From the NCBI RefSeq assembly GCF_000708715.2, contig NZ_JENB01000013.1:62001-126000 (forward strand): 64,000 nt of DNA, read 5' to 3'. A program made the translations under genes and the position numbers. This stretch comes from Pseudomonas putida W15Oct28. GTDB taxonomy: Bacteria > Pseudomonadota > Gammaproteobacteria > Pseudomonadales > Pseudomonadaceae. Shown here piece by piece: positions 6,460 to 20,329 of this stretch (position 1 is its first letter; each line of letters starts with the position of its first letter). The notes beneath the pieces were generated by a model that worked only from the letters and a program-made list of their open reading frames with translations, searched no databases and was not told the origin of the DNA.

Positions 6460-7929
6460 TCAGCCGATCAGTTGCAGGCCGGCTTGCTGGACCAGTTCCA
6501 GCAACGGCTGCGGGTAGACGCCGAGCACGAAGGCAACAATGGCGATGGCCAGCAGCATGACGCCGCCGGTGCGCTGTTCCCACTTCAGCGGGGCATCGTG
6601 GCGACGCAGGTTTGGTTCGACCAGGTACAGGGTGACCATGACGCGCAGGTAGTAGTAAACGCCGATGGCGCTACCGATCACCAGGGCGCCGACCAGCCAC
6701 CACAGGTGCGACTCGACGCCGGTGGCGATGATGTAGAACTTGCCGATGAAGCCGGCGGTCAGCGGGATACCCGCCAGCGACAGCATCATCACGGTCAGTA
6801 CCGCGGTCAGGTACGGACGGCGCCAGAACAGGCCGCGGTACTCGTACAGGGCATCGGCATCACGGCCGCCGTAAGGCGAGGACATCAGGGTAATGACGCC
6901 GAAGGCACCCAGGCTGGTGATCACGTAGGTGACCAGGTACACGCCCATGGCTTCCATGGCCAGGCCCTTGCTGGCAACCAGCGCGATGACCAGGTAGCCG
7001 AAGTGCGCGATGGACGAGTAACCCAGCAGGCGCTTCAGGTTGCTCTGGGTCAGCGCCAGCAGGTTACCGACCAGGATCGAGGCCACGGCGATCACCGCCA
7101 GTACGGTGCTCAGCACGCCGCTGCTGGCAGCAGGGGAGAGCATGAACAGGCGCACGACCACGGCGAAGACTGCCACCTTGCTGGCGGTTGCCAGGAACGC
7201 GGCGACCGGCGCCGGGGCGCCTTCGTACACGTCCGGGGTCCACAGGTGGAACGGTACCAGCGACAGCTTGAACGCCAGGCCGACCAGCATCATGCCCAGG
7301 CCCAGCTGGGCCACCAGGCTTGGCATGCTGGTGGTAGCCAGGGCTTTGCCGATCTGGTCGAAGCTCAGGCTACCGGCATCGGCGTACAGCAGGGCCATGC
7401 CAAACAGCAGGAAGGCCGAGCCTGCGGCCGACAGCACCATGTACTTGATGCCGGCTTCCAGTGATCGCTTGTTGAAGAAGGCATACGCCACCAGGCCGTA
7501 GACCGGTACCGACAGCAGCTCCAGGCCGATGAACAGGCCGGCCAGGTGGTTGGCGCTGACCAGCACCAGGCCACCGAGGGCCGACATCAGCAGCAGCAGG
7601 TACAGTTCTTCACGGTTGCCCGGGAAGCCCTTGGAGCCTTCGCCGAGGTAGGCGTGGGCCAAGGTGACGCACGCCAGCGTCGCCACCAGGATGATCGCCA
7701 TGTACAGGCAGGCGAACTTGTCGATGGTAATCAGCGGGGTGATCGCCAGCGGCGCGACCTTCAGCGCCGGCAGGATCGACAGCAGGGCCAGGTTCAGGCC
7801 CACGGTGGACAGCAGGAAGGTCTGCGAGTGGTTGCGCTTCCAGGCGATCGCCAGCATCACCACCACCGTGGTGATGGTGGTGATCAGCATCGGCGCCAAT
7901 GCGATGAAGTGTTGAGTGGTGAATTCCAT
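6460..7929 (-). CDS. nuoN: NADH-quinone oxidoreductase subunit N
   Basis: A 489-residue, highly hydrophobic protein of the antiporter-like family and the last gene of the nuo operon. NuoN is a proton-translocating membrane subunit of complex I, next to NuoK and NuoJ. The ATG at 7929 gives the usual MEFTTQHF start; an in-frame extension to 7992 would run into the nuoM end. Family features include SLVPFHLWTPDVYEGAPAP around the conserved loop between helices and the conserved charged residues of the discontinuous helices. Its stop lies 18 bases before the terminator at 6418-6444. Confidence 0.95.
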   Translation of the reverse strand: MEFTTQHFIALAPMLITTITTVVVMLAIAWKRNHSQTFLLSTVGLNLALLSILPALKVAPLAITPLITIDKFACLYMAIILVATLACVTLAHAYLGEGSKGFPGNREELYLLLLMSALGGLVLVSANHLAGLFIGLELLSVPVYGLVAYAFFNKRSLEAGIKYMVLSAAGSAFLLFGMALLYADAGSLSFDQIGKALATTSMPSLVAQLGLGMMLVGLAFKLSLVPFHLWTPDVYEGAPAPVAAFLATASKVAVFAVVVRLFMLSPAASSGVLSTVLAVIAVASILVGNLLALTQSNLKRLLGYSSIAHFGYLVIALVASKGLAMEAMGVYLVTYVITSLGAFGVITLMSSPYGGRDADALYEYRGLFWRRPYLTAVLTVMMLSLAGIPLTAGFIGKFYIIATGVESHLWWLVGALVIGSAIGVYYYLRVMVTLYLVEPNLRRHDAPLKWEQRTGGVMLLAIAIVAFVLGVYPQPLLELVQQAGLQLIG

Positions 7930-7936
7930 AGCGCTC

Positions 7937-9469
7937 TTACCGGGCCGAAGCGAGTTGAGTGAAAGCGGAACCGAGCCACTGCTGCACACCACTCATGGTG
8001 GCGGCAGAGGTGTCGAGGAACGGCTGCGGATACACGCCCAGCAGGATCAGCAGTACCGCCAGGCCCAGCACCATGATCAGCTCGCGGCCGTCCATGCCAG
8101 CCAGCACGGTGTCGGCCTTGGCCGGGCCGAAGTAGGCGCGGTGGATCATGATCAGCGAGTAGACCGAACCGAATACCAGGCCGGTGGTGGCGATCACGGT
8201 GATCCATGGTACATGCGCGAAGCTGCCGATCAGGATCAGGAACTCGCCGACGAAGTTGCCGGTACCCGGCAGGCCCAGCGACGCTGCGGCGAAGAACAGG
8301 CTGATGGCCGGCAGGTAGGCGATGCGGTGCCACAGGCCGCCCATCTGACGCATGTCACGGGTGTGCAGGCGCTCGTACAGCTGGCCGGACAGGATGAACA
8401 GTGCCGCAGCCGACAGGCCGTGGGCCAGCATCTGGATCACCGCGCCTTGCAGGGCCTGCTGGCTGCCGGAGTAGATGCCGATCAGCACGAAGCCCATGTG
8501 CGAGACGCTGGAGAAGGCGATCAGGCGCTTGATGTCGGTTTGCGCAAAGGCCAGGAAGGCACCGTAGAAGATACCGATCAGGCCCAGGGTCATGGCGATC
8601 GGCGCGAACTCGGCCGAGGCGTTCGGGAACAGCGGCAGGGCGAAGCGCAGCAGGCCGTAGGCCGCTGTCTTCAGCAAGATACCGGCCAGGTCCACGGAGC
8701 CTGCGGTCGGTGCCTGGGCGTGAGCGTCAGGCAGCCAGGAGTGGAACGGCACTACCGGCAGCTTCACCGCGAAGGCGATGAAGAAGCCCAGCATCAGCAC
8801 GTACTCGACACCGGCTGGCAGCTCGGCCTTGAGCAGGTCGCTGTAGTTGAAGGTGAGCACGCCGGTGGTGTTGTAGTTGACCAGCACCAGGCCAAGGATC
8901 GCCACCAGCATGATCAGGCCGCTGGCCTGGGTGAAGATGAAGAACTTGGTCGCCGCGTAGATCCGGGTCTTCTTGCCGTCTGCCGAGCTGTGACCCCAGA
9001 GCGCGATGAGGAAGTACATCGGCACCAGCATCATTTCCCAGAAGAAGAAGAACAGGAACAGGTCCAGGGCCAGGAACACACCGACCACGCCGCCGAGGAT
9101 CCACATCAGGTTGAGGTGGAAGAAGCCGACGTGGCGCTGGATCTCTTTCCAGGAACACAGTACCGACAGCACACCGAGCAGGCCGGTGAGCAGGATCATC
9201 AGCAGCGACAGGCCGTCGAGGGCCAGGTGGATGCTGATGCCGAAGCGCTGGATCCACTGGAGTTTGTATTCCAGGGCCCAGGCAGGCTCGGCGCCCGGAG
9301 CGGGGGCGAGGGTGTAGTCGCCGGTCGCCCACAGCCAGAGGCCGATGCCGAGCAGCAGGGACATGGTCAGCAGCGCGATCCAGCGCGGCAAGGTGGCGCC
9401 GAAGCGCTCACCCAGCCAGCACAGGAAGCCGCCGATGAAGGGGATCAGGATCAGCCAAGGCAAAATCAT
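7937..9469 (-). CDS. nuoM: NADH-quinone oxidoreductase subunit M
   Basis: A 510-residue antiporter-like membrane subunit of complex I, with about 14 predicted helices. The family signature KLPVVPFHSWLPDAHAQAPT is present, as is the Lys/Glu network segment FFWEMMLVPMYFLIA. NuoM sits between NuoL and NuoN and moves one proton per cycle. The ATG at 9469 is chosen because it opens directly into the first membrane helix (MILPWLILIPFIGG). It follows nuoL by 40 bp and precedes nuoN by 7 bp. Confidence 0.95.
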   Translation of the reverse strand: MILPWLILIPFIGGFLCWLGERFGATLPRWIALLTMSLLLGIGLWLWATGDYTLAPAPGAEPAWALEYKLQWIQRFGISIHLALDGLSLLMILLTGLLGVLSVLCSWKEIQRHVGFFHLNLMWILGGVVGVFLALDLFLFFFFWEMMLVPMYFLIALWGHSSADGKKTRIYAATKFFIFTQASGLIMLVAILGLVLVNYNTTGVLTFNYSDLLKAELPAGVEYVLMLGFFIAFAVKLPVVPFHSWLPDAHAQAPTAGSVDLAGILLKTAAYGLLRFALPLFPNASAEFAPIAMTLGLIGIFYGAFLAFAQTDIKRLIAFSSVSHMGFVLIGIYSGSQQALQGAVIQMLAHGLSAAALFILSGQLYERLHTRDMRQMGGLWHRIAYLPAISLFFAAASLGLPGTGNFVGEFLILIGSFAHVPWITVIATTGLVFGSVYSLIMIHRAYFGPAKADTVLAGMDGRELIMVLGLAVLLILLGVYPQPFLDTSAATMSGVQQWLGSAFTQLASAR

Positions 9470-9509
9470 GACGGGTTGGTTTCCTTTGGCAAAGTCGCAA
9501 GATTCAGTG

Positions 9510-11363
9510 TCATACCGCAGCCACCAGCACGGCGCCGAGTACCAGCACGGCACCGACGGCGATAGAGGCGGTGTACCAGCGCAGTTGGCCTGTCTCGGTC
9601 TTGCTCATGGCGACATGGCCGCCACGCGCCATCCGGGGAATCAGGCCGATGCTGCGGTCTACCGGGTCCTTGCGCAGGATGTGGCAGATCAGCAGGTACG
9701 GTTTGACGAAAAGCTTGTCGTAGATCCAGTCGAAGCCCCAGGCGGCTAACCACCAGGCCGACAGGACACGACCGATGCCGCTGTTGGCAACCGCGCTGAC
9801 AAAGGTGCGCTTGCCCAGGAACAGCAGGGCCGACAGCAGGATACCGGCGATGGCGATGGCACCGGAGGTGATCTCCAGCGCGTGCTTGGCTTCGCCACCG
9901 GCGTGGCCGGCGCTTTGCGGAAGTACGCCTGCCAGTGGTGGGTGAATCCAGGCACCAACGAAAGTCGACAGCACGATCAGCACGCCCAGCGGCAGCCAGT
10001 GGCTGATGCCGTGGCCTGCGTGAGCTTCGGTCTTGGCTTCGCCGTGGAAGGCGATGAAGATCAGGCGGAAGGTGTACAGCGAGGTCATGAATGCACCGAC
10101 CAGGCCGGCGTACAACAGGCCGGTGTTGCCGCTGGCGAAGGCTTCCCAGAGGATCTCGTCCTTGGAGTAGAAGCCCACGGTCACGATCGGCAGGGCGGCC
10201 AGGGCAGCACCACCGACCACGAAGCTGGCGTAGGCCAGTGGCAGTTTCTTCCACAGGCCGCCCATCTTGAAGATGTTCTGCTCGTGGTGGCAGGCAACGA
10301 TCACCGCACCGGAGGCAAGGAACAGCAGGGCCTTGAAGAAGGCGTGGGTCATCAGGTGGAAGATCGCCGCGTCCCAGGCGCCAACGCCAAGGGCCAGGAA
10401 CATGTAGCCGATCTGGCTCATGGTCGAGTAGGCGAGGATACGCTTGATGTCGGTCTGTACCAGGGCGGCGAAGCCAGCCAGTACCAGGGTCACGCCACCG
10501 ACCACACCTACAAGGTGCAGGATGTCTGGCGCCAGCAGGAACAGGCCGTTGGTACGGGCGATCAGGTATACGCCCGCGGTCACCATTGTTGCAGCGTGGA
10601 TCAGTGCCGAAACCGGGGTCGGGCCCGCCATGGCGTCGGCCAGCCAGGTCTGCAGTGGCAGCTGGGCCGATTTACCGACCGCACCGCCCAGCAGCATCAG
10701 CGTTGCCAGCACCATCCAGGTGTCGCCAGCCTGGAACTTCTGCGGTGCCAGCACCAGCAGTTCCTGCACGTTCAGCGTGCCCAGCTGGGCAAACAGGATG
10801 AACAGGCCGATGGCCAGGAACACGTCGCCGATGCGGGTGACAATGAACGCCTTGAGTGCCGCGTTACCGTTGTTGCGGTTGCTGTAGTAGAAACCGATCA
10901 ACAGGTACGAGCACAGGCCCACGCCTTCCCAGCCGAAGTAGATGAACAGCAGGTTATCGCCAAGGATCAGGAACAGCATGCTGGCGATGAACAGGTTGGT
11001 GTACGAGAAGAAGCGCGAGTAGCCGGCTTCGCCACGCATGTACCAGGACGCGAACAGGTGGATCAGGAAGCCGACACCGGTGACCACGCCGAGCATGGTG
11101 ACCGACAGGCCGTCCACGTACAGGGTGAAGTTCGGCGCAAAGCCGTCCACCGACATCCACTGCCACAGCAACTGGCTGTAAGCGCCGCCTTCAGGCGGTG
11201 CGACGTTGAATTGCCAGATGACGTAGGCGGCGGTGGCGGCCGAGAGGCCCACCGAGCCGACGCCGATCAGGGCGGACAGGTTCTCCGAGAACCGCCCGCG
11301 CGAGAACGACAGCAGCAGGAAGCCGATCAGGGGGAAGACGAAAGTCAGGAAGATAAGGTTCAT
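9510..11363 (-). CDS. nuoL: NADH-quinone oxidoreductase subunit L
   Basis: A 617-residue antiporter-like subunit, the distal proton channel of complex I with the long lateral helix at its C-terminus. The core motif [20 protein letters not shown] and the following [13 protein letters not shown] are intact. The length agrees with NuoL. Its ATG overlaps the nuoK stop (ATGA), which indicates coupled translation. The last segment forms the C-terminal membrane anchor after the lateral helix. Confidence 0.96.
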   Translation of the reverse strand: MNLIFLTFVFPLIGFLLLSFSRGRFSENLSALIGVGSVGLSAATAAYVIWQFNVAPPEGGAYSQLLWQWMSVDGFAPNFTLYVDGLSVTMLGVVTGVGFLIHLFASWYMRGEAGYSRFFSYTNLFIASMLFLILGDNLLFIYFGWEGVGLCSYLLIGFYYSNRNNGNAALKAFIVTRIGDVFLAIGLFILFAQLGTLNVQELLVLAPQKFQAGDTWMVLATLMLLGGAVGKSAQLPLQTWLADAMAGPTPVSALIHAATMVTAGVYLIARTNGLFLLAPDILHLVGVVGGVTLVLAGFAALVQTDIKRILAYSTMSQIGYMFLALGVGAWDAAIFHLMTHAFFKALLFLASGAVIVACHHEQNIFKMGGLWKKLPLAYASFVVGGAALAALPIVTVGFYSKDEILWEAFASGNTGLLYAGLVGAFMTSLYTFRLIFIAFHGEAKTEAHAGHGISHWLPLGVLIVLSTFVGAWIHPPLAGVLPQSAGHAGGEAKHALEITSGAIAIAGILLSALLFLGKRTFVSAVANSGIGRVLSAWWLAAWGFDWIYDKLFVKPYLLICHILRKDPVDRSIGLIPRMARGGHVAMSKTETGQLRWYTASIAVGAVLVLGAVLVAAV

Positions 11364-11668
11364 CCGCGCATCTCACTGGCAGCATCGATGTCGAGAGTGT
11401 GGAAGCGGCGATACAGCTGCAGCAGGATGGCCAGGCCAATGCTGGCCTCGGCGGCTGCCAGGCTGATCACCAGAATGAACATCACCTGGCCGTCGGGCTG
11501 GACCCAACGGGCGCCGGCGACGACGAACGCCAGGGCAGAGGCGTTCATCATGACTTCCAGGCTCATGAGCACGAAGAGGATGTTGCGGCGGACCATCAGG
11601 CCAACCAGACCTAAGCAGAACAGGATACCGGCGACCGCCAGGCCATGTTCGAGAGGGATAGCACCCAT
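11360..11668 (-). CDS. nuoK: NADH-quinone oxidoreductase subunit K
   Basis: A 102-residue, three-helix subunit of the complex I membrane arm (homologue of mitochondrial ND4L). The conserved Glu in [10 protein letters not shown] lies in the second helix and belongs to the proton path. It overlaps nuoL by 4 bp and follows nuoJ by 3 bp, so the three are tightly coupled. Confidence 0.95.
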   Translation of the reverse strand: MGAIPLEHGLAVAGILFCLGLVGLMVRRNILFVLMSLEVMMNASALAFVVAGARWVQPDGQVMFILVISLAAAEASIGLAILLQLYRRFHTLDIDAASEMRG

Positions 11669-11671
11669 GAT

Positions 11672-12172
11672 TTACTCCTTCGCCTCGTTGCGGCCCAGGT
11701 GGAAGGCGGTGACGGCTGCAGCCAGCAGCAGCATCGAGGCCAGTTCGACCACCAGCAGGTACGGGCCGAACAGGCTGATGCCCACTTCTTTCGGGCCCAC
11801 GGTGGTGCCACTGATGCCAGCGCCGCTCGGGGTCACGAACAGCACGTACAGCAGTTCCAGCAGCAGCAGGGTGCCGAGGATCACCGGCCCTGCCCAGATA
11901 CCGGGCTTGAGCCAGCCGCGCTCCTGGGCGACCGAAGCCGGCCCCAGGTTGAGCATCATCACCACGAACACGAACAGCACCATGATGGCGCCGGCGTAGG
12001 CGATCACTTCCAGGGCGCCGGCGAACGGCGCACCCAGGGCGAAGAAGATCATGGCCACGGAAATCAGCGAAATGATCAGGTAAAGCAAGGCGTGCACGGG
12101 GTTTGTGCCGGTCACCACCCGAAGGGTGGAGACCACGGCGATCCCGGATGCGAAGTAGAAAGCGAATTCCAT
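11672..12172 (-). CDS. nuoJ: NADH-quinone oxidoreductase subunit J
   Basis: A 166-residue subunit with about five membrane helices (ND6 homologue). The conserved third-helix segment [20 protein letters not shown] is intact; this helix carries the pi-bulge important in coupling quinone reduction to proton transfer. It follows nuoI by 10 bp. Confidence 0.95.
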   Translation of the reverse strand: MEFAFYFASGIAVVSTLRVVTGTNPVHALLYLIISLISVAMIFFALGAPFAGALEVIAYAGAIMVLFVFVVMMLNLGPASVAQERGWLKPGIWAGPVILGTLLLLELLYVLFVTPSGAGISGTTVGPKEVGISLFGPYLLVVELASMLLLAAAVTAFHLGRNEAKE

Positions 12173-12182
12173 CTTTCTGTCC

Positions 12183-12731
12183 TTATGGGAGCAAGCTCTT
12201 CACGTTGATCGGTTCGGCTTCGTTCTGCGCAGAGCCTTTCGGCTTGCCAGCGATTGCCATGCCCGCAACACGGTAGAAGTTGTAGTCAGGGTTTTTGCCG
12301 GGGCCGGAGATCAGCAGATCTTCTTTCTCGTACACCAGGTCCTGACGCTTGAACTCGGCCATTTCGAAATCCGGAGTCAGCTGGATCGCGGTGGTCGGGC
12401 ACGCTTCTTCACACAGGCCGCAGAAAATGCAACGCGAGAAGTTGATGCGGAAGAATTCCGGGTACCAGCGACCATCCTCGGTCTCGGCCTTCTGCAGCGA
12501 GATGCAGCCAACCGGGCAGGCCACCGCGCAGAGGTTGCACGCTACGCAGCGCTCCTCGCCATCGGGGTCGCGGGTGAGGACGATGCGGCCGCGGTAGCGC
12601 GGCGGCAGGTACACAGCTTCTTCGGGGTACTGCAGGGTGTCGCGCTTGCGGAACCCGTGGGAGAACACCATTGCCAGGCTGCGCAGCTGAGTGCCGGTGC
12701 CCTTAACGATGTCGCCGATATACTTGAACAT
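12183..12731 (-). CDS. nuoI: NADH-quinone oxidoreductase subunit I, 2x[4Fe-4S] ferredoxin-like
   Basis: A 182-residue peripheral subunit that carries clusters N6a and N6b and hands electrons toward NuoB. The two binding motifs are complete: Cys62, 65, 68 and 72 in [11 protein letters not shown], and Cys101, 104, 107 and 111 in [11 protein letters not shown]. An N-terminal amphipathic helix that lies on the membrane is present as in the family. It lies 11 bp after nuoH. Confidence 0.97.
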   Translation of the reverse strand: MFKYIGDIVKGTGTQLRSLAMVFSHGFRKRDTLQYPEEAVYLPPRYRGRIVLTRDPDGEERCVACNLCAVACPVGCISLQKAETEDGRWYPEFFRINFSRCIFCGLCEEACPTTAIQLTPDFEMAEFKRQDLVYEKEDLLISGPGKNPDYNFYRVAGMAIAGKPKGSAQNEAEPINVKSLLP

Positions 12732-12742
12732 GGGTCAAATCC

Positions 12743-13750
12743 TCACTGGGCCGCGACGGCTGGCGTGTTGTAAAGCACGATCGCAGCGGTCACCAGCAAA
12801 TTGATCAGGGTCAGCGGCAGGCAGAACTTCCAGCTGAAGTCCATCACCTGGTCATAGCGCGGGCGCGGGATTGAGGCGCGCAGCAGGATGAACAGCATGA
12901 TGAAGAACGCGGTCTTCAGGGCGAACCACAGGAACGGCACTTGCGGCAGGATGCCGAACGGGCCGTGCCAGCCACCGAAGAACAGGGTTACCAGCAGCGC
13001 CGAGATGAGGATTATGCCGATGTACTCACCGACGAAGAACATGCCCCATTTCATGCCGGCATACTCGATGTGGTAGCCGTCGGCCAGTTCCTGTTCTGCT
13101 TCCGGCTGGTCGAACGGGTGACGGTGAGTCACGGCGACGCCAGCGATGAAGAAGGTGCAGAAGCCGAAGAACTGCGGAATGATGAACCACAGGTTCTGCG
13201 CCTGGTACTCGACGATGTCGCGCATGTTGAACGAACCCACCTGCACCACCACGCCCATCAGCGCCAGGCCCAGGAACACTTCGTACGACACGGTCTGTGC
13301 CGAAGCACGCAAGCTGCCCAGCAGGGCGTACTTGTTGTTCGACGACCAGCCGGCGAACAGCACCGCGTAGACCGACAGGCCGGCCATGGCGAAGAAGAAC
13401 AGCAGGCCGATGTTCAGGTCGGCAACGCCCCAGCCCGGTGTGATCGGGATGATCGAGAAGCCGATCAGCAGGGCGCTCATGGCCACGACCGGCGCCAGGG
13501 TGAAGATCATCTTGTCGACGAAGGGCGGGTTCCAGTCTTCCTTGAAGAACATCTTCAGCATGTCGGCAGCGATCTGGAACATACCGAACGGGCCGACCCG
13601 GTTCGGGCCGTAACGGTCCTGCCACCAGCCCAGCAAGCGGCGCTCGACGAAGCTGAGCAGGGCGCCGCAGACCACCACGGCCAGCAGCACCACGATAGCC
13701 TTGACGACCTGGATGATCACATCGATCACTTCGGGGGTGAACCAGCTCAT
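12743..13750 (-). CDS. nuoH: NADH-quinone oxidoreductase subunit H
   Basis: A 335-residue membrane subunit (ND1 homologue) that forms much of the quinone chamber at the junction of the two arms. The matrix-side loop [12 protein letters not shown] and the acidic loop [20 protein letters not shown], which carries the E-channel glutamates, are intact, as is [11 protein letters not shown]. The ATG overlaps the nuoG stop as ATGA. Confidence 0.96.
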   Translation of the reverse strand: MSWFTPEVIDVIIQVVKAIVVLLAVVVCGALLSFVERRLLGWWQDRYGPNRVGPFGMFQIAADMLKMFFKEDWNPPFVDKMIFTLAPVVAMSALLIGFSIIPITPGWGVADLNIGLLFFFAMAGLSVYAVLFAGWSSNNKYALLGSLRASAQTVSYEVFLGLALMGVVVQVGSFNMRDIVEYQAQNLWFIIPQFFGFCTFFIAGVAVTHRHPFDQPEAEQELADGYHIEYAGMKWGMFFVGEYIGIILISALLVTLFFGGWHGPFGILPQVPFLWFALKTAFFIMLFILLRASIPRPRYDQVMDFSWKFCLPLTLINLLVTAAIVLYNTPAVAAQ

Positions 13751-16461
13751 TGTGCTGCCTCCTGCAGGCCTTCGACGGATGCACCGAAGATGGCAGGCGG
13801 AATGCCGGCCAGGCCTTTCGGCAGCGCGACCAGGCCAGCGCCCAGCTCTTCATTGATGCGCAGCGGCAGGCGCAGGGCCACACCGGCAACGTTCAGGCTC
13901 AGCAGAGCACCCTCGTTGACACCCAGGCGGTCGGCTTCGGACTTGGCCAGGGCCACGTAGGCAGCCGGGATGCGCTGTTGCACCGGGGCGGCGCGCGAGG
14001 AGCTTTCTTCGCTGCCGAACAGGTGGAAGAACGGCACGGCAGTCCAGGTGCCACGGGCCGGGCTGAAGGCACCCGGAATGGCGCTGAACCAGCTCAGGCG
14101 GTCGCCTTGCGATTCGATCAGGCGCACGCCCGGGTCACCGGCACGCAGGTGGCCACCGACCTCGTCCTGGAACTTGTTCCAGGCTTGCGGCGAGTTCCAG
14201 CCCGGCGACCAGGCGAACGGCACCTGCTGGCGCGGTTCGGCGGAGCCCGAGTAACCTTCCATGGAGAAGGCGAACGCGGTGTCCTTGTCTTGCGGGGTAC
14301 GCGGCTCGTGCACGCTGATGTTGGCGCGCATGGCAGTACGGCCGGAGTAACGCAGCGGTTCACGGGCCAGCTTCATGCCCTTGATGCGGAACGCGGCGCT
14401 TGGTGCGGCGTTGACGATGCCGGCCAGTTGCGGGGCGGCTTCGGCGCAGGCGCTGGTGACGTGGTCCAGCTGGGTCCAGTCGACCGGCTTGTTCAGCAGG
14501 GTGGCACGCAGGGCGTGCATCCAGCGCCAGCCTTCGTGGATCTGGATGCTGCTGTCCAGGTACTGCGGGTCGAACACCTGGAAGAAGCGCTGGGCACGGC
14601 CTTCCTGGCTGACCAGGGTACCGTCGCCTTCGGCGAACGAGGCCGCCGGCAGTACCAGGTGGGCGCGGTCGACAGTCGCGGTCTTGGAGTGGTCGGCAAC
14701 GATCACCACCTTGGCCGCAGCCAGGGCAGCGTCGACCTTGGCGGCCGATACGCGGGCGTACAGGTCGTTTTCCACCACGACGATAGCGTCGGCCTTGCCG
14801 CTGATGACCGCGTCCAGCGCGGCATCGATGGACTCGCCACCGAGCATGGCCAGGCCGATGCTGTTGGCCTCAGGCACCACCAGGCTCAGCGAGCCGTTCT
14901 TCTCGCGCAGCTTCAGGGCCTTGGCGATGTTGGCGGCGGCTTCGATCAGCGCCGGGTCGGCCAGCGAGGTGCCGGCTACAACCAGTGGGCGCTTGGCGGC
15001 GACCAGGGCGTCGGCGATGCGTTGGGCCAGGGCCTTGGCTTCGTCGTCCAGGCCGGCAACGGCAGGTGCGCTCGGATCGATGGCGTGGGCCACGGCGAAA
15101 CCGATGCGGGCCAGGTCGGCCGGGGCGGCGTGCACGCATTCTTCGGCGACGTCGTCCAGCTTGGTTTCAGCCAGGGAGGCGATGAACAGCGGGTACAGCG
15201 CGTGCTGGCCGATGTTCTTCACCGCGGCGTCGAGCCACGGCTGCACTTTCATCGCTTCGGCCATGGCCTCGGCCTTGCCTTTGGTGGCCTGGCGTACAGC
15301 CAGGGCGACGCGGGCAGCGGTCTGGGTCAGGTCTTCACCGAGCACGAACACGGCGTCGTGGTCTTCGATGTCGCGCAGGGTCGGCACCGGCAGCGGGCTG
15401 TTGTTCAGCACGTTCAGGGCCAGGCGCACGCGGGCCAGTTCGCCAGCTTCCATGCCGGAGTAGAAGTACTCGGCGCCGACCAGCTCACGCAGGCCGTAGT
15501 TGCTTTCGAGGCTGGCGCGTGGCGAGCCGATACCGACGATGGTACGGCCGCGCAGCAGGTCGGCAGCCTTGTCCAGGGCAGCGTCCAGGCCCAGCTTGGT
15601 GCCGTCGGCCAGGTGTGGCTGGCGTGGGCGGTCCTTGCGGTTGACGTAGCCGTAGCCAAAGCGGCCGCGGTCGCACAGGAAGTACTGGTTGACCGAGCCG
15701 TTGAAGCGGTTTTCGATACGACGCAGTTCGCCGTAGCGCTCGCCCGGGCTGATGTTGCAGCCGCTGGAGCAGCCGTGGCAGATGCTTGGGGCGAACTGCA
15801 TGTCCCACTTGCGGTTGTAGCGCTCGGAGTGGGTCTTGTCGGTGAACACACCGGTGGGGCAGACCTCGGTCAGGTTGCCGGAGAATTCGCTTTCCAGCAC
15901 GCCGTCTTCGACGCGGCCGAAGTACACGTTGTCGTGGGCGCCGTAGACGCCCAGGTCGGTACCACCGGCGTAATCCTTGTAGTAGCGCACGCAGCGATAG
16001 CAGGCGATACAGCGGTTCATCTCATGGGAGATGAACGGGCCGAGGTCCTGGTTCTGGTGGGTACGTTTGGTGAAACGGTAGCGGCGCTCGTTGTGGCCGG
16101 TCATTACCGTCATGTCTTGCAGGTGGCAGTGACCGCCTTCCTCGCACACCGGGCAGTCGTGCGGGTGGTTGGTCATCAGCCATTCGACGACGCTGGCGCG
16201 AAACGCCTTGGACTCGTCATCTTCGATGGAAATCCAGGTGCCGTCGGAGGCAGGGGTCATGCAGGACATGACGATACGACCACGGGTGTCGTTCTCGTCG
16301 GTGTACTGCTTGACCGCGCACTGCCGGCAGGCGCCAACGCTACCAAGCGCCGGGTGCCAGCAGAAATAAGGGATGTCGAGGCCTAGCGACAGACACGCCT
16401 GTAACAGGTTGTCTGCACCGTTGACTTCGAGCGCTTTGCCGTCTACGTGGATAGTGGCCAT
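13747..16461 (-). CDS. nuoG: NADH-quinone oxidoreductase subunit G
   Basis: A 904-residue iron-sulfur subunit. N-terminal [2Fe-2S] ligands are Cys34, 45, 48 and 67; the His-Cys3 cluster motif [12 protein letters not shown] and the [13 protein letters not shown] plus CPTGVF four-cysteine set follow. A further set, CHGCSSGC with a later YFLCDRGR, is the site of the off-path cluster N7 found in some bacteria. The rest is a molybdopterin-oxidoreductase-like fold without catalytic role. A 132-bp gap separates it from nuoF, the largest inside the operon. Confidence 0.97.
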   Translation of the reverse strand: MATIHVDGKALEVNGADNLLQACLSLGLDIPYFCWHPALGSVGACRQCAVKQYTDENDTRGRIVMSCMTPASDGTWISIEDDESKAFRASVVEWLMTNHPHDCPVCEEGGHCHLQDMTVMTGHNERRYRFTKRTHQNQDLGPFISHEMNRCIACYRCVRYYKDYAGGTDLGVYGAHDNVYFGRVEDGVLESEFSGNLTEVCPTGVFTDKTHSERYNRKWDMQFAPSICHGCSSGCNISPGERYGELRRIENRFNGSVNQYFLCDRGRFGYGYVNRKDRPRQPHLADGTKLGLDAALDKAADLLRGRTIVGIGSPRASLESNYGLRELVGAEYFYSGMEAGELARVRLALNVLNNSPLPVPTLRDIEDHDAVFVLGEDLTQTAARVALAVRQATKGKAEAMAEAMKVQPWLDAAVKNIGQHALYPLFIASLAETKLDDVAEECVHAAPADLARIGFAVAHAIDPSAPAVAGLDDEAKALAQRIADALVAAKRPLVVAGTSLADPALIEAAANIAKALKLREKNGSLSLVVPEANSIGLAMLGGESIDAALDAVISGKADAIVVVENDLYARVSAAKVDAALAAAKVVIVADHSKTATVDRAHLVLPAASFAEGDGTLVSQEGRAQRFFQVFDPQYLDSSIQIHEGWRWMHALRATLLNKPVDWTQLDHVTSACAEAAPQLAGIVNAAPSAAFRIKGMKLAREPLRYSGRTAMRANISVHEPRTPQDKDTAFAFSMEGYSGSAEPRQQVPFAWSPGWNSPQAWNKFQDEVGGHLRAGDPGVRLIESQGDRLSWFSAIPGAFSPARGTWTAVPFFHLFGSEESSSRAAPVQQRIPAAYVALAKSEADRLGVNEGALLSLNVAGVALRLPLRINEELGAGLVALPKGLAGIPPAIFGASVEGLQEAAQ

Positions 16462-16593
16462 TGTTCAAAGTTCTTCGTTGGCCCGCGTGAGCGGGCGTGG
16501 CTAATGGAAATCTGTACGCCTGCGGCCCGCCGCGAATCATTCGGGCCGGCCTGCAGGTTGGCGGGTGGCACGGACCACCCGCAGCTCATCTTG

Positions 16594-17973
16594 TTATGCG
16601 CCGACCACGATCGGCCCGCTCGGCACTGGCTTGGCCAGGTTCGGGCGCAGGGCGTCGGCAGCACTGGCTGGGGCGACACCGGCCTCGAACTCGGAGCGGA
16701 AGTATTTGATGGCACTGCCCAGCGGCTCGACGGCACCCGGTGCGTGAGCACAGAAGGTACGGCCCGGGCCGAGGAAGTTGACCAGGCCCAGCAGCGTCTC
16801 GATGTCTTCGGCGCGGCCTTGCCCGTTTTCCAGTGCGCGCAGCATTTTCACGCTCCACGGCAGGCCGTCACGGCATGGCGTGCACCAGCCGCACGACTCG
16901 CGGGCGAAGAACTCTTCCATGTTGCGCAGCAGCGAGACCATGTTGACGCTGTCGTCCACCGCCATGGCCAGGCCAGTACCCATACGGGTGCCGACCTTGG
17001 CGATGCCACCGGCGTACATCTGCGCGTCGAGGTGCTCGGGCAGCAGGAAGCCGGTACCGGCGCCGCCTGGCTGCCAGCACTTGAGCTTGAAGCCGTCGCG
17101 CATGCCACCGGCGTAGTCTTCGAACAGCTCGCGGGCGGTGACGCCGAACGGCAGCTCCCACAGGCCCGGGTTCTTGACCTTGCCGGAGAAGCCCATCAGT
17201 TTGGTGCCGTGGTCTTCGCTGCCTTCGCGGGCCAGCGACTTGTACCAGTCGTTGCCGTTGGCGACGATGGCCGGTACGTTGCACAGGGTTTCGACGTTGT
17301 TCACGCAAGTCGGCTTGCCCCATACGCCCACGGCGGCAGGGAAGGGCGGCTTGGAGCGCGGGTTGGCGCGGCGGCCTTCCAGCGAGTTGATCAGTGCGGT
17401 TTCTTCACCGCAGATGTAGCGGCCGGCACCGGTGTGCACGAACAGCTCGAAATCGAAACCGGAGCCCAGGATGTTCTTGCCCAGCAGGCCGGCGGCCTTG
17501 GCTTCATCGATGGCGCGGTTGAGGTTTTTCGCTGCGGTGGTGTATTCGCCACGCAGGAAGATGTAGCCACGGTAGGCCTTCAGGGCGCGGGCGCTGATCA
17601 GCATGCCCTCGACCAGCAGATGGGGCTGTTGCTCCATCAGCATGCGGTCCTTCCAGGTGTTCGGCTCCATTTCGTCCGCGTTGCACAGCAGGTAGCGGAT
17701 GTTCATGGATTCGTCTTTGGGCATCAGGCCCCACTTCACGCCAGTGGGGAAGCCTGCGCCACCACGGCCCTTGAGGCCGGAGTCCTTGACGTTCTGCACG
17801 ATGTCGTCTTGCGACATCTCGCTCAGTGCCTTGCGGGCAGCGGCGTAGCCGTTCTTGGCCTGGTACTCGGCAAGCCATACCGGCTCGCCGTCGTCACGCA
17901 GGCGCCAGGTCAGCGGGTGGGTTTCGGCCGAACGCGCAATGCGGTTGGCCGGGCCGAAGGAAGTAATGGTCAT
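16594..17973 (-). CDS. nuoF: NADH-quinone oxidoreductase subunit F (NADH- and FMN-binding)
   Basis: A 459-residue flavoprotein that oxidises NADH. The NADH-binding [10 protein letters not shown] and the FMN-binding [17 protein letters not shown] motifs are present, as is the SLBB-type segment. The [12 protein letters not shown] motif with a distal Cys near [11 protein letters not shown] binds cluster N3. The ATG at 17973 overlaps the nuoE stop (ATGA); the frame extends upstream to 18078 but that stretch lies in nuoE. Confidence 0.97.
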   Translation of the reverse strand: MTITSFGPANRIARSAETHPLTWRLRDDGEPVWLAEYQAKNGYAAARKALSEMSQDDIVQNVKDSGLKGRGGAGFPTGVKWGLMPKDESMNIRYLLCNADEMEPNTWKDRMLMEQQPHLLVEGMLISARALKAYRGYIFLRGEYTTAAKNLNRAIDEAKAAGLLGKNILGSGFDFELFVHTGAGRYICGEETALINSLEGRRANPRSKPPFPAAVGVWGKPTCVNNVETLCNVPAIVANGNDWYKSLAREGSEDHGTKLMGFSGKVKNPGLWELPFGVTARELFEDYAGGMRDGFKLKCWQPGGAGTGFLLPEHLDAQMYAGGIAKVGTRMGTGLAMAVDDSVNMVSLLRNMEEFFARESCGWCTPCRDGLPWSVKMLRALENGQGRAEDIETLLGLVNFLGPGRTFCAHAPGAVEPLGSAIKYFRSEFEAGVAPASAADALRPNLAKPVPSGPIVVGA

Positions 17974-18467
17974 ACGTAACCCTCCAGCAGTTTGGTGACG
18001 CCAGCGGGCTGCACGTCGCCAAAGGTGTCGTCGTCGATCATCAGCGCCGGGGCCTTGTCGCAGTTGCCCAGGCAGCACACGGGCAGCAGGGTGAAGCGGC
18101 CGTCGGCGGTGGTCTGGCCGAGGCCGATGCCCAGCTCGCTCTGGATCTGGCTGACGACCGATTCATGGCCGCCGATGTAGCAGACCATGCTGTCGCACAC
18201 GCGGATGATGTGGCGGCCGACCGGCTGGCGGAAGATCTGGCTGTAGAAGGTGGCTACACCCTCGACGTCGCTGGCCGGAATGCCCAGCACCTCGCCGATG
18301 GCGTGGATGGCGCCGTCCGGCACCCAGCCACGTTCCTTCTGGACGATCTTCAGGGCTTCGATGGACGCCGCGCGCGGGTCCTCGTAGTGATGCATCTCGT
18401 GCTCGATGGCCGAGCGCTCTGTTTCGCTCAGGGCGAAACGGTCTGTCTGGATAAGCGTGCTGTTCAT
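17970..18467 (-). CDS. nuoE: NADH-quinone oxidoreductase subunit E
   Basis: A 165-residue subunit of the NADH dehydrogenase module that carries cluster N1a. The [2Fe-2S] ligands are Cys91 and Cys96 (CDSMVC) with Cys132 and Cys136 (CLGNC), the thioredoxin-like ferredoxin pattern. It starts 2 bp after nuoCD and overlaps nuoF. Confidence 0.97.
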   Translation of the reverse strand: MNSTLIQTDRFALSETERSAIEHEMHHYEDPRAASIEALKIVQKERGWVPDGAIHAIGEVLGIPASDVEGVATFYSQIFRQPVGRHIIRVCDSMVCYIGGHESVVSQIQSELGIGLGQTTADGRFTLLPVCCLGNCDKAPALMIDDDTFGDVQPAGVTKLLEGYV

Positions 18468-18469
18468 GC

Positions 18470-20269
<1,800 letters not shown>

Positions 20270-20329
20270 TCAACGTTAAGAATGAAGCCAGGCCGCCGGC
20301 TCCAGGGGAGCGGGCGGCAGGTCGCTGGA

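Noticed and set aside
13750..16386. Long open frame on the plus strand opposite nuoG (similar ones lie opposite nuoM, nuoL, nuoCD and the liu genes, for example 57729-60515).
   Set aside because: These follow from the high GC3 of the real genes on the other strand. They have no family-like sequence and no proper ribosome-binding sites.
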